A DNA stretch of 13,633 bases, taken from contig JAUHWE010000049.1 in NCBI GenBank assembly GCA_030424825.1, positions 1-13,633 on the forward strand. Reading direction: 5' to 3'. A program made the translations under genes and the position numbers. How positions within the stretch are numbered: the first letter of the stretch is position 1; every line of letters begins with the position of its first letter. Source of the stretch: Verrucomicrobiia bacterium (GTDB taxonomy: Bacteria; Verrucomicrobiota; Verrucomicrobiia; Opitutales; Opitutaceae). Of this stretch, positions 1-6,939 are shown one piece after another. Under the pieces are notes generated by a model that made no database searches, was not told where the DNA came from, and was given only the letters and a program-made list of their open reading frames with translations.

Positions 1-2
1 CA

Positions 3-350
3 CAACTCACCCTAAAAGACAGCCCGCCCCGCAAGCACGTTTACTCCAATTACACCCGTTCCCTAAAAAGCCGGATACGAGTCGTACGAGACCTTATCGA
101 AGCCTACTACGACAACAGCTGTTTTGACGTATTCATGACTCCCAATCCGCCCTTTAAGATTCCTGCCGCGATCAACTCCGTCCTCGCCGGTTGTACGCAT
201 CCGCCTTTCGCTGTTCGGTGGCGGATTTGGCTATTCCGCAAGATCTGCGCCCTCCATCGAAAGCGGCCTTTCGTACCGAAAGTAAAATGGAATCGAGTAA
301 CTCGAAAACCCGCAGAATCCGTCAGCCATCAAAATGCTAAATCTCTTTAA
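3..350 (+). CDS. FAD-dependent oxidoreductase (tryptophan halogenase family), C-terminal part
   Basis: This open frame enters from before the window and ends at TAA 348-350, giving 115 residues of a C-terminus. The readable part contains 'RDLIEAYYDNSCFDVFMTP', then 'PAAINSVLAGC' and 'RWRIWLF'. This is the layout I know from the C-terminal end of NAD(P)/FAD-dependent oxidoreductases related to flavin-dependent halogenases, where a helix ending in '(D/V)LFM.P' is followed by 'AV.S(V/M)LAGD' and a basic tail. Such enzymes often occur in aryl-polyene/flexirubin-type pigment or lipid clusters, but no other gene of that kind is visible here. The FAD-binding GxGxxG and the halogenase WxWxIP motif would lie upstream, so the activity cannot be judged. 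The ATG at 135 is internal and is not the real start. The family call is recognition from memory without an alignment. Confidence 0.6.
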   Translation, partial: QLTLKDSPPRKHVYSNYTRSLKSRIRVVRDLIEAYYDNSCFDVFMTPNPPFKIPAAINSVLAGCTHPPFAVRWRIWLFRKICALHRKRPFVPKVKWNRVTRKPAESVSHQNAKSL

Positions 351-543
351 TTTCAACTTCTAGAGGTCGAAGCAGCCCGAGGCGCTTTCCTAAGTTCGGT
401 AAATAACCTAGTTTCTTCCGAACGCATCGGCAAAGTCGCTGGTGGAAATCACTGGAAAGTCGGGTTAGACATTTCGGGCAAATCTCTTAATACCCCATTT
501 TGAATATCCGAGCAACTCAGATGAAGGCCAAAACCATTAAGCA
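351..543. other. Intergenic region upstream of moaD, no gene seen
   Basis: About 190 bases separate the oxidoreductase stop from moaD. I see no open frame of useful length and no strong hairpin followed by T residues. A -35-like TTAGAC at 465-470 exists, but no matching -10 box at the right spacing convinces me. An 18-codon open stretch (491-547) ends in a TGA that overlaps the moaD ATG (ATGA), but it has no recognisable content. A molybdenum-cofactor-responsive leader would be plausible in this position, yet nothing here lets me call one. Confidence 0.4.
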
Positions 544-783
544 ATGAGGATTTCCATAGAATATTTCGCCATTCTAAAAGAGCAGCGTGGCTGCTCTTTC
601 GAAACGATTGAAACCAATGCGGCAACCCCCGGGACCTTGTACTCTGAACTGAAAGATCAACATTCGTTTTCGCTGGAGAAATCTTCTCTCAAAGTAGCCG
701 TCAACGAGGATTTCTCTGATTGGGATTCTACTTTGAAGGACAACGACACGGTCGTATTTATTCCGCCTGTCGCCGGTGGTTGA
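544..783 (+). CDS. moaD: Molybdopterin synthase sulfur-carrier subunit MoaD
   Basis: A 79-residue beta-grasp (ubiquitin-like) protein that carries sulfur as a C-terminal thiocarboxylate and donates it to cyclic pyranopterin monophosphate in the MoaD-MoaE complex, a cytoplasmic step of molybdenum cofactor synthesis. The N-terminal strand 'MRISIEYFAILKEQRG' fits MoaD. The late motif 'DNDTVVFIPPVAGG' is diagnostic: family members end in '(I/F)(F/I)PPV(A/S)GG', and the terminal Gly-Gly is exactly at the stop. Length is normal for the family (about 80 residues). The ATG at 544 gives a complete N-terminal strand, although no Shine-Dalgarno sequence precedes it. moaE follows after 26 bases on the same strand, so the two subunits are probably co-transcribed. 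No enzyme that would charge the C-terminus (MoeB-like) is present nearby. Confidence 0.93.
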   Translation: MRISIEYFAILKEQRGCSFETIETNAATPGTLYSELKDQHSFSLEKSSLKVAVNEDFSDWDSTLKDNDTVVFIPPVAGG

Positions 784-809
784 TCGATTGGCAAAGACCT
801 CGCAGCATT

Positions 810-1238
810 ATGTGTTTTCAAATTTCGGACCAGGTAATTGACCCCCCATTCTTGAGGAAAAAGCTTCTTCGCGACGCTTCCGGGGCCTACGCTTCATTTG
901 AAGGCTGGGTGAGGAACCACAACGAGGGAAAACCGGTAAACGGGCTGGAATACACCTCGTACCAAACTCTCGCCCAAAAGGAAGGGCAACGGATCATAGA
1001 AGAGGCGAAAGACCGATTTAGCGTTGAAGCCGCGGCCTGTGTCCACCGTGTCGGGACTTTGAAAATCGGTGATATCGCAGTCTGGGTGGGCGTAAGTGCC
1101 GCCCATCGCGACGCCGCATTCGATGCGTGTCGGTACATCATCGATCAGACCAAAGACCGCGTCCCTATCTGGAAACGGGAGGACTATCTCGACGGCCCGA
1201 CCGAATGGGTCAATTGCCCCGACAATACTCCACGATAG
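810..1238 (+). CDS. moaE: Molybdopterin synthase catalytic subunit MoaE
   Basis: This 142-residue protein is the large subunit of molybdopterin synthase. It inserts two sulfurs, delivered by MoaD, into cyclic pyranopterin monophosphate to give molybdopterin. Visible family motifs are 'EGWVRNHNEG' (residues 31-40), the 'VHRVG' segment (78-82), 'SAAHRDAAF' (96-104) and 'TKDRVPIWKRE' (114-124). K115 and K122 are seven residues apart, like the two active-site lysines described for the E. coli enzyme. The open frame extends upstream to an ATG at 720 inside moaD, but family similarity begins only near the ATG at 810, which leaves a normal protein length, so I start there. There is no clear ribosome binding site. 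It directly follows moaD and is followed by a hairpin with a short T-run. Confidence 0.94.
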   Translation: MCFQISDQVIDPPFLRKKLLRDASGAYASFEGWVRNHNEGKPVNGLEYTSYQTLAQKEGQRIIEEAKDRFSVEAAACVHRVGTLKIGDIAVWVGVSAAHRDAAFDACRYIIDQTKDRVPIWKREDYLDGPTEWVNCPDNTPR

Positions 1239-1239
1239 C

Positions 1240-1277
1240 GGCTTAAGTCGGACCGTTACTAGGTCGTTAAGCCTTTT
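1240..1277 (+). terminator. Probable terminator after moaE
   Basis: Just after the moaE stop, GGCTTAA (1240-1246) pairs perfectly with TTAAGCC (1267-1273). Inside it GACC (1251-1254) pairs with GGTC (1262-1265) across a seven-base loop, with an asymmetric internal bulge between the two stems. The structure is followed at once by TTTT (1274-1277). This fits a modest intrinsic terminator closing the moaD-moaE unit, although the T-run is short and the outer stem is AT-rich. Confidence 0.45.
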
Positions 1278-1298
1278 GGAGAACTATCGCACAACAAG

Positions 1299-1562
1299 AT
1301 GCTCTACGTGGAACGACTATTCGAATCTTTGCAGCCCCTTTACACTCAACCATGGTTTCCTTATGCCATGGGGGTGATCGGGATTATTTTCGCGTACTCA
1401 ATATTCAAGACCCTCAGCACGTTGCCTAAGCTTGTAATGTACCCGATTATTGCGGCTACTTGCGTGATTATCTGCATCAACTGGGTATACAACCGGAATG
1501 AGCCAGAGCTTCTCACCCCGATTGTCGACATGATCGCCCCTTGGCTTCCGAGCAAAGTCTAG
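1299..1562 (+). CDS. Small membrane protein of unknown function
   Basis: I do not recognise this 87-residue protein. It has a soluble N-terminus of about 20 residues, a first hydrophobic helix around residues 22-39 ('AMGVIGIIFAYSIF'), a short polar turn with a lysine ('LPKL'), and a second helix around residues 46-64 ('MYPIIAATCVIICINWVY'). A polar segment rich in acidic residues and proline ends it. This predicts a two-helix inner-membrane protein with both ends on the same side. No export signal or catalytic motif is visible. It lies on the same strand as moaE but behind a probable terminator, so it may be its own unit. The weak GGAG near 1278 is too far from the ATG to count as a ribosome binding site. 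Smaller frames on the other strand overlap it but lack a coherent membrane pattern. Confidence 0.55.
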   Translation: MLYVERLFESLQPLYTQPWFPYAMGVIGIIFAYSIFKTLSTLPKLVMYPIIAATCVIICINWVYNRNEPELLTPIVDMIAPWLPSKV

Positions 1563-1597
1563 GTGCAATTCTGACACCTGTTTTAGATTCAGCCACT

Positions 1598-1640
1598 CCC
1601 ATTTCCACACACGTGTGTGAATTAATCAGGTAGAAATGGG
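1598..1640. promoter_or_regulatory. Nested inverted repeat with 14-base palindrome upstream of gnd
   Basis: An outer inverted repeat, CCCATTTC (1598-1605) with GAAATGGG (1633-1640), is perfect over eight bases. Between the arms lies CACACACGTGTGTG (1606-1619), a perfect 14-base palindrome that abuts the left arm. The element lies about 60 bases before the preferred gnd start and just before alternative starts at 1649/1652. It could be a dimeric repressor or activator site or, in RNA, a structured leader. There is no T-run after it, so I do not call it a terminator. Confidence 0.45.
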
Positions 1641-1702
1641 TTTCAGGCTTGATGGCGGTGCCTCAGCCCCCTTATATGGCGGCTCTTCATCTGAATCTAC
1701 CG

Positions 1703-3205
1703 ATGTCAAACTCACAATCTGATATAGGACTCGTCGGCCTCGCGGTCATGGGTCAAAACCTCGCCCTCAACATAGCCGACCACGGCTTTCGCATTTCGGT
1801 CTACAACCGTACGACTTCGAAAACCGACACTTTCGTAGGAGCGAATCCTGATACCCCAGGGGGTCTGCACGGGGCACAGTCCCTGGAGGAATTCGTCCAG
1901 TCACTCAAACGCCCGCGAAAGATCATCATCCTTGTCCAGGCCGGGAAAGCGACTGACGCCGTTATCGATAGCCTTCTCCCGCTTCTCGATCCAGACGACA
2001 TCATTATCGATGGGGGGAATGCACTTTGGACCGACACTATCCGTCGCGAGAAAGAGCTGAACGAGAAGGGTTTCCGATTTGTCGGTTCCGGTGTGTCAGG
2101 TGGCGAAGAGGGGGCTCGATTCGGCCCATCCCTCATGCCGGGTGGAAAAGAGTCGGCTTGGAACGAATTAAAACCGATTTGGGAGGCGATTGCGGCAAAA
2201 GTCGATGCGGATACAGGAAAGCCGATCGAAGGTGCCGCTCCTGGTAAGCCAGTCGAAGGAGGAGTCACCTGCACGACCTACATCGGCGAAAATGGAGCAG
2301 GTCACTACGTAAAAATGGTGCACAATGGCATCGAGTACGGCGACATGCAGATGATTTGCGAGGCCTACGCTCTCATGTCGAACCTCCTAGGCATGAACCC
2401 AAAGCAGATGAGCGAGGTGTTCGGCCAGTGGAACGAAGGGCTTCTCGATTCCTTCCTCATCGAAATCACCACAGACATTCTTCAGCAAGACGATCCAGTC
2501 ACCGGTCAACCATTCGTCGATATCGTGCTCGATACCGCAGGACAAAAGGGCACCGGAAAGTGGACCTCAGTCAATGCTCTCGACATGGGCATCGCAGCGC
2601 CATCGATAGCGGAAGCGGTTTTCGCACGTTGCCTCAGTGCCGTTAAAGAGGAACGAGTCGCCGCTTCCGAGATCATCAACCCGGTTTTCGATGCTTTCGA
2701 AGGAGACAAGGATTCCTTCATCCAAGCCATACACGATGCCTTGTACTGCTCTAAGATTTGTTCCTATGCACAAGGGTTTCAGCTCATGCGAGCGGCCCAG
2801 GAAGAGTACGGATGGAGTTTGGACTTCGGAGCGATCTCCATGATCTGGCGCGGAGGGTGCATTATTCGAGCCGCCTTCCTCCAGAAAATCTTCGAGGCGT
2901 ACCAGCGCGATCCCAATTTGGCGAATCTTTTGCTTGATCCCTATTTCAAAGGCGAAATAGACCGCTGCCAATCAAACTGGCGCAAAGTAGTAGCAGCGGC
3001 AGCAGCGAGCGGCGTACCGATCCCGACCTTCATGTCATCACTGGCCTACTACGACAGTTATCGCAGCGCACGCCTTCCAGCTAATTTGCTGCAAGCGCAG
3101 CGCGACTACTTCGGAGCCCACACCTACGAACGGACCGACCAGGATCGCGGCAAGTTCTACCACATCGACTGGCCTGACCCAACTCGCCCTCAAATTGAGG
3201 CGTAG
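1703..3205 (+). CDS. gnd: 6-phosphogluconate dehydrogenase, decarboxylating
   Basis: This cytoplasmic enzyme oxidises and decarboxylates 6-phosphogluconate to ribulose 5-phosphate with reduction of NADP+, the last oxidative step of the pentose phosphate pathway. From the ATG at 1703 the protein has 500 residues. The N-terminal Rossmann fold starts with '[18 protein letters not shown]' (7-24). The signature '[21 protein letters not shown]' begins at residue 128. The substrate and catalytic segment '[17 protein letters not shown]' has K204, H207 and N208. The C-terminal '[10 protein letters not shown]...KFYHIDW' matches the family end. The frame is open back to TTG 1649 and ATG 1652, but those 18 extra residues do not resemble the family. 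The protein is longer than the ~470-residue bacterial norm, partly because of a Gly-Lys-Pro-rich insert at residues 168-190. No Shine-Dalgarno sequence is visible at 1703. Confidence 0.97.
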   Translation: MSNSQSDIGLVGLAVMGQNLALNIADHGFRISVYNRTTSKTDTFVGANPDTPGGLHGAQSLEEFVQSLKRPRKIIILVQAGKATDAVIDSLLPLLDPDDIIIDGGNALWTDTIRREKELNEKGFRFVGSGVSGGEEGARFGPSLMPGGKESAWNELKPIWEAIAAKVDADTGKPIEGAAPGKPVEGGVTCTTYIGENGAGHYVKMVHNGIEYGDMQMICEAYALMSNLLGMNPKQMSEVFGQWNEGLLDSFLIEITTDILQQDDPVTGQPFVDIVLDTAGQKGTGKWTSVNALDMGIAAPSIAEAVFARCLSAVKEERVAASEIINPVFDAFEGDKDSFIQAIHDALYCSKICSYAQGFQLMRAAQEEYGWSLDFGAISMIWRGGCIIRAAFLQKIFEAYQRDPNLANLLLDPYFKGEIDRCQSNWRKVVAAAAASGVPIPTFMSSLAYYDSYRSARLPANLLQAQRDYFGAHTYERTDQDRGKFYHIDWPDPTRPQIEA

Positions 3206-3229
3206 TTCGTCCGCTAAAATTTTTAGAAT

Positions 3230-3261
3230 AAAAAGCCAACTCCCAGCGGGTTGGCTTTTTT
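3230..3261. terminator. Intrinsic terminator between convergent gnd and mocA, probably bidirectional
   Basis: AAAAAGCCAAC (3230-3240) and GTTGGCTTTTT (3250-3260) form a perfect 11-base stem with a nine-base loop. T residues follow on the + strand, and the complementary A-run on the left becomes a T-run when read on the - strand. It lies between the gnd stop (3205) and the mocA stop (3295), so it can end transcripts arriving from both sides. Confidence 0.9.
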
Positions 3262-3294
3262 GATTGGATGATCGAATCCAATATTCAGATACGA

Positions 3295-3882
3295 TCAAAT
3301 CAGATCTGAAGAATCAATGTCCTTCACAATTCCGTCATCTTCAAGCTCCACGAAGGCAACCGAGTCTACATCACGGCGGATCAGGTGCCTCGCACCCTGA
3401 TCCCCTTTCAATGCCTTCAATTCCTCTGCATATCGAAACGGAAAAACAATGGGGTGCCCTGGAGCTTCCTGGTAGACCGGGATCGTGATCTTCTCTCCTC
3501 CCAAATCGCAAAATCGCTGAACCACCGCAAGCACTGACTCTTCCCGCAAGTACGGCAAATCGCCTAGCGAGACTAATATGCCATCTGGTTCAATCGCAGA
3601 AATCGACTCTACTCCCGCTGCCAAGGAAGTGCCCATCCCGTCCCGGTAATACTCATTGAATACGAATCTCAATCTGTATTCACTCAAGCAAGACTGTAAT
3701 TTTTCGCTTTCAAAACCAGTTACGACTACCACAGATTCCAGCTTTGCCTCAACGATGGGCTGAACCGATCGCTTCACCATCATCTCGCCATCCAGCTCCA
3801 TCAACAGCTTGTTGATCGGCCCCATCCGTCTGGACGAGCCCGCTGCGAGTATAATCGCGCAAATCGTCACATCATTATTCAT
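3295..3882 (-). CDS. mocA: Molybdenum cofactor cytidylyltransferase (MocA/MobA-like NTP transferase)
   Basis: A 195-residue cytoplasmic nucleotidyltransferase predicted to join CMP from CTP to molybdopterin-molybdenum, making the dinucleotide cofactor used by xanthine dehydrogenase/aldehyde oxidase-type enzymes. The N-terminal loop reads 'LAAGSSRRMG..NKLL' (12-27). LAAG rather than LAGG is the form associated with the CTP-using MocA rather than the GTP-using MobA, and K25 is the usual triphosphate-binding lysine. Further landmarks are 'SLGDLPYL' (105-112), with the metal-binding Asp of the GD(M/L)P motif, 'PGHPIVFP' (141-148), 'GDQGAR' (160-165) and the late acidic 'DIDSSD' (188-193). It lies 30 bases downstream of xdhC on the same strand, the usual partner arrangement. 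Only a weak GAG precedes the start. Specificity for CTP is inferred from the motif, not demonstrated. Confidence 0.87.
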   Translation of the reverse strand: MNNDVTICAIILAAGSSRRMGPINKLLMELDGEMMVKRSVQPIVEAKLESVVVVTGFESEKLQSCLSEYRLRFVFNEYYRDGMGTSLAAGVESISAIEPDGILVSLGDLPYLREESVLAVVQRFCDLGGEKITIPVYQEAPGHPIVFPFRYAEELKALKGDQGARHLIRRDVDSVAFVELEDDGIVKDIDSSDLI

Positions 3883-3912
3883 GGAACTCAGTCACTCGGT
3901 AACGTTTAGATT

Positions 3913-4926
3913 TTAGTGACTCTTTTTAACGATCTCCGCCATTACGCTTAAAGCGATCTCTGCCGGGGTTTCACTGCCGATGTCTAAACCGATGGGAGCA
4001 TGGATACGGCTTAAAGAATCATCTTTGAACCCGAGCTTGCCCATCCGCTTTAGTCTTGCGGCATGGCTCTTTCGACTTCCCAGCGCTCCAATGTATTCAG
4101 AATCACTACGCAGAAAAACGTCCAACGCCTCGTCGTCAATTTTAGGATCGTGCGTCATCGCCGCGAGGCAATCGGACCCCGTTATCGAATATTTCTCCAG
4201 TGCTTGCTTCGGCCATTCGCAGATCAGAGCATCGGGTGGGTTGGGGAATCGGTCTTCCCTAGCATACGATTCTCTTGGATCAATTACGATCGTTTCAAAC
4301 CCCAGTGACCTCGCAAACCCCACCAAATGGATAGCGATGTGGGCCGCTCCCACTACAAACAATCGCTTCGGTCGACTGAGAACCCGCAACAAAGCGGGCA
4401 CGCCCTCCCATTCAACCTCCACAGTACCTCCTCCCTCTCGATAGTGTTCCTTGGCCTTCTGGATCAGTCCCGTCGATTTTACCAATTCTTCTGCTCCTCG
4501 TATATTGTCGTGCTCAAGAAGGAAGTGACCCCCATTATGGCTGACCAGCAAACCCCGCTCCTGTACATCCAAAAGCCTTGAAATCCGCTCTCCTAAATCC
4601 GGGTCCGCAAGCCCTGCAAACGGTTCGATTCGCACTCGAATGCGACCCCCACACGACAGGGAAACCTCCCAAGGAAAACCACTGTCCGGTCCAAAAGTAA
4701 GCCAACGGGCCTGACCGTCCACCAGGCAAGCTTTAGCCGCTTCAATCACCTCGCTTTCAACGCAACCCGCACTGACCGAACCGATAAACGCATCGCCATC
4801 CGACCGGACGGCCAAAACGGAGCCCACCCCTCGCGGTGATGGCCGCGTCGCTTCCACAACAGTAGCCACTGCGAATGGGACTCCATCTTTCACCCAGTGC
4901 TTCAATTGTGGCCAAATCTCTTGCAT
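3913..4926 (-). CDS. xdhC: XdhC/CoxI family molybdoenzyme maturation factor
   Basis: A 337-residue protein of the XdhC family, cytoplasmic factors that bind molybdenum cofactor, assist its sulfuration and deliver it to xanthine dehydrogenase or related hydroxylases. The N-terminal XdhC_CoxI domain has 'ATVVEATRPSPRGVGS' (21-36), 'GSVSAGCVE' (49-57) and 'SLSCGG' (89-94). The family usually has GSVSGGCVE, so A52 is a small deviation, but the cysteine C54 and C92 are kept. The C-terminal Rossmann domain begins at 'LFVVGAAHIA' (189-198) and includes 'MTHDPKID' (257-264), 'YIGALGSRKS' (278-287) and 'HAPIGLDIG..TPAEIALS' (309-327). Both domains are complete. A GAGG (complement of 4930-4933) lies close before the ATG, making this one of the few genes here with a plausible ribosome binding site. 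It leads the xdhC-mocA operon; no molybdoenzyme gene is upstream in the window. Confidence 0.93.
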   Translation of the reverse strand: MQEIWPQLKHWVKDGVPFAVATVVEATRPSPRGVGSVLAVRSDGDAFIGSVSAGCVESEVIEAAKACLVDGQARWLTFGPDSGFPWEVSLSCGGRIRVRIEPFAGLADPDLGERISRLLDVQERGLLVSHNGGHFLLEHDNIRGAEELVKSTGLIQKAKEHYREGGGTVEVEWEGVPALLRVLSRPKRLFVVGAAHIAIHLVGFARSLGFETIVIDPRESYAREDRFPNPPDALICEWPKQALEKYSITGSDCLAAMTHDPKIDDEALDVFLRSDSEYIGALGSRKSHAARLKRMGKLGFKDDSLSRIHAPIGLDIGSETPAEIALSVMAEIVKKSH

Positions 4927-5107
4927 GAACCTCTACCCTTTTGGTGCACAGATCGATTAGGTCCAACTTTTTGCGAAACAAACTGCTTCCAAAGGCTGCC
5001 GAACAATCAGGGTAAGACTTTAGTATCGCGACGCAGATTCCTTGTGGAGACCTGCATTTCTCAATGTTTCTTTACAACTTGCTCCGTGAGGTGCTCTAAT
5101 TCTAAAA

Positions 5108-5151
5108 ACAGCCTAGCGTCAGTGAGCTTTTCGCTAGCAATTAGGAGCTGT
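5108..5151. repeat. Nested inverted repeat in the xdhC-DUF1800 intergenic region
   Basis: CTAGCG (5113-5118) and CGCTAG (5132-5137) form a six-base stem with a 13-base loop. Directly outside the left arm, ACAGC (5108-5112) pairs with GCTGT (5147-5151). The arms are short, so chance is possible. The right side has no T-run, so this is not a clear terminator. Confidence 0.3.
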
Positions 5152-5233
5152 CTGAACGCGAAAACCCCTCATGAGCGATACGACTAAGAAACCATCCACC
5201 GATTCTCAACGAATCATAAAATGGCACAATACT

Positions 5234-5291
5234 GGCAATCGGCATGCTCAACCTGACCCCTCAGGCTATATTGCCTCGTTCGACTGCCGAT
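5234..5291. promoter_or_regulatory. Cluster of short inverted repeats before the DUF1800 gene
   Basis: Three perfect but short inverted pairs interlock here: ATCGGCA (5238-5244) with TGCCGAT (5285-5291), GGCAAT (5234-5239) with ATTGCC (5270-5275), and the tight hairpin CCTGA-CCCC-TCAGG (5252-5265). The first two pairs share bases, so they cannot form together. The hairpin's right side is part of the sequence CCTCAGGCT followed by ATAT, which recurs before the second DUF1800 gene (11604-11616). A role as leader or operator is inferred only. Confidence 0.3.
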
Positions 5292-5325
5292 ATTAGGATA
5301 CTCCTTTACAACACCAAGAATAATC

Positions 5326-6912
5326 ATGCTAGACCCTCTACCTCAAGAATCCTGGTCAAGGCGCTACGCGAACCATCTTCTCATGAGAGCTGGTTTCGGT
5401 GGTACACCTGAAGAACAAGAAGCGCTTTATTTCTTAGGGATGGAGCAAGGGGTCGAGGCCGCAGTAGATTCACTCCTCGAAACCACGGAGGATTGGTCCA
5501 GTTTGCCCTGGCCCAACTGGGCTTTGAGCGAGGAGGATCCAAACGGCTTTACGTTCGGGAACCAAGCTCTCAGGAGACGACAGTTCAACCAATGGTACTT
5601 CAGGACTCTTAAAGATGGGCAACCACTAGCCGGTAAGTTGCTAAAGTTCTTCGTCGACCACTTCGCGATCGATTCCGCGCCCATCGGCCAGTACTATCGA
5701 TTTATCGGACTATTCCGCTACATGGAAATGCTGCGCAAGCATGCCGCCGGAAACGTCGCCGGAATCGATCAGCCTTTCGAGGGAGACGAGAGACTCGTGG
5801 GTTCGGGCCACTACGGGAATTTCCGAACCTTAGTAAAGCATGTTTCTTGGTCGATCGCCATGATTCGTACGCTCGATCTCTATGTCAGCACCGCAAGTAG
5901 CATTAATGAGAATTTTGGCAGGGAACTTCTCGAGCTCTTCACGATGGGTATTGGCAATGCCTATACAAACGACGACGATGAATACACAGAAGAAGATGTA
6001 GGCGCCGCAGCTGAAGCATTCACTGGTCGCAAGATCTGGAATTTCAGATACGACACCGGTGTCAACCAGGCTGAAAGCCGCGGCTTACACCCCGCTGCGA
6101 CCTACCAAAATGTAAATCAACAAGACCGGTCCGCCAAGGAATTCTACGGCAGTACGAAGTTGCCCGATGGTAGCAATATTGTCGACGGTGACGACATTAT
6201 CGAATTAGCCTTCCAAAGCACTCGTTGCGCCAAACACCTGAGCTGGAAAATGTGGCGCTACTTCGCCTCACCCGAACCATCAATAGAATTGGTCGCTGCA
6301 CTCGCGTCTAAACTTCGCGACACCCACGATTACGAGATCCGCCCGTTTCTTAAAGACCTTTTCCTCAGCGAGGAGTTCTATGACGAATCCGTCATCAACG
6401 CTCAAATAAAGGACGCGGGCGACTTTTTCACCTGCCTTGAGAAGCAACTGGGAGCAGAGCTGCCAACCCAAGATGCCGTGGAGGACATCATGCAGCAACT
6501 GGGTTACGAAGTTTTATTTCCACCGAGTATCGCCGGGTGGCCAGAACCCGATGGTGAAGGCAACACCTGGCTCGCGACCGGCTCCATGGTATTCCGCATG
6601 AATATGCCAAGCATTTGGAGCCATCGTAACTTCGACATATTCACAACCGGGAGAACTCGAAATTCCATGTCTGAGTACGCAGACATCGACTGGGAGGAAA
6701 TCGCTCCCAGCAATCTTCGAGCAATTGCGAACTTCCCCTTACTTTTGGATTCGCTGACAGCTCGATTCCTTCCGAATCGTTCCCTCCGCAAAAGCCAGGT
6801 CAGATCGCTTTTCGACCGGTACTCCGCTGTTTCCGAACAATTGGGTTCAACCGAGGGAATCAAGGAACTCGTGCGGCTCATTCTGGCCCTGCCGGAATAC
6901 CAAATTCAATAA
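5326..6912 (+). CDS. DUF1800 family protein, copy 1
   Basis: A 528-residue protein of the DUF1800 family, whose biochemical role is not established; members are usually encoded next to DUF1501 proteins, as here. The family N-terminus 'RRYANHLLMRAGFGGTPEE' starts almost at once (residues 12-30). Later landmarks are 'NENFGRELLELFTMG' from N194, 'EEDVGAAAEAFTGR' about 220-235, 'DGDDIIELAF' (287-296), 'KMWRYFASP' and 'SIAGWPEP' (401-408). There is no signal peptide or membrane helix, so the protein either stays in the cytoplasm or leaves with a partner. Compared with copy 2 at 11703 it carries about 17 extra residues after 'HAAG' (encoded near 5751-5814). The DUF1501 gene follows after 27 bases. 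No Shine-Dalgarno sequence precedes the ATG at 5326, which I chose because copy 2 starts at the equivalent residue. Confidence 0.9.
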   Translation: MLDPLPQESWSRRYANHLLMRAGFGGTPEEQEALYFLGMEQGVEAAVDSLLETTEDWSSLPWPNWALSEEDPNGFTFGNQALRRRQFNQWYFRTLKDGQPLAGKLLKFFVDHFAIDSAPIGQYYRFIGLFRYMEMLRKHAAGNVAGIDQPFEGDERLVGSGHYGNFRTLVKHVSWSIAMIRTLDLYVSTASSINENFGRELLELFTMGIGNAYTNDDDEYTEEDVGAAAEAFTGRKIWNFRYDTGVNQAESRGLHPAATYQNVNQQDRSAKEFYGSTKLPDGSNIVDGDDIIELAFQSTRCAKHLSWKMWRYFASPEPSIELVAALASKLRDTHDYEIRPFLKDLFLSEEFYDESVINAQIKDAGDFFTCLEKQLGAELPTQDAVEDIMQQLGYEVLFPPSIAGWPEPDGEGNTWLATGSMVFRMNMPSIWSHRNFDIFTTGRTRNSMSEYADIDWEEIAPSNLRAIANFPLLLDSLTARFLPNRSLRKSQVRSLFDRYSAVSEQLGSTEGIKELVRLILALPEYQIQ

Positions 6913-6939
6913 TTACAGGCAACGAATACCCATACCGAA

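Larger units (their letters stand above)
4927..5325. other. Divergent intergenic region between xdhC and the first DUF1800 gene
   Basis: About 400 bases with no convincing gene. It must contain the start signals for xdhC (leftward) and for the DUF1800 module (rightward). I see two structured patches: a nested inverted repeat at 5108-5151 and a cluster of short inverted repeats around 5234-5291. A TATATT at 5267-5272 could serve as a rightward -10 box, but no good -35 box sits at 16-18 bases in front of it. A 96-codon frame starting inside xdhC (4897-5187) is cysteine-rich and lacks family character, so I do not annotate it. Confidence 0.5.

Noticed and set aside
491..547. Possible small leader peptide overlapping moaD by ATGA
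   Set aside because: Only 18 open codons (nine from its ATG), no ribosome binding site and no composition suggesting attenuation, so the overlap may be chance.
720..809. Upstream extension of moaE to ATG 720 inside moaD
   Set aside because: The extra 30 residues are a frame-shifted reading of the moaD C-terminus and do not resemble MoaE; the family begins near ATG 810.
1096..1377. 93-codon frame on the + strand between moaE and the small membrane protein
   Set aside because: It overlaps the moaE end and the next gene in another frame, and its low-complexity Ser/Thr/Arg content suggests a shadow.
1649..1702. Upstream starts for gnd (TTG 1649, ATG 1652, ATG 1676)
   Set aside because: The extension is not family-like, and Gnd normally begins a few residues before '[11 protein letters not shown]', as ATG 1703 gives.
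4897..5187. 96-codon frame on the + strand overlapping the xdhC start
   Set aside because: It is antisense to xdhC at its 5' end, cysteine-rich, has no recognisable family and no ribosome binding site.
5353..5380. SRR motif near the N-terminus of both DUF1800 proteins as a possible Tat signal
   Set aside because: No hydrophobic stretch or cleavage site follows; the arginines belong to the conserved DUF1800 N-terminal motif.
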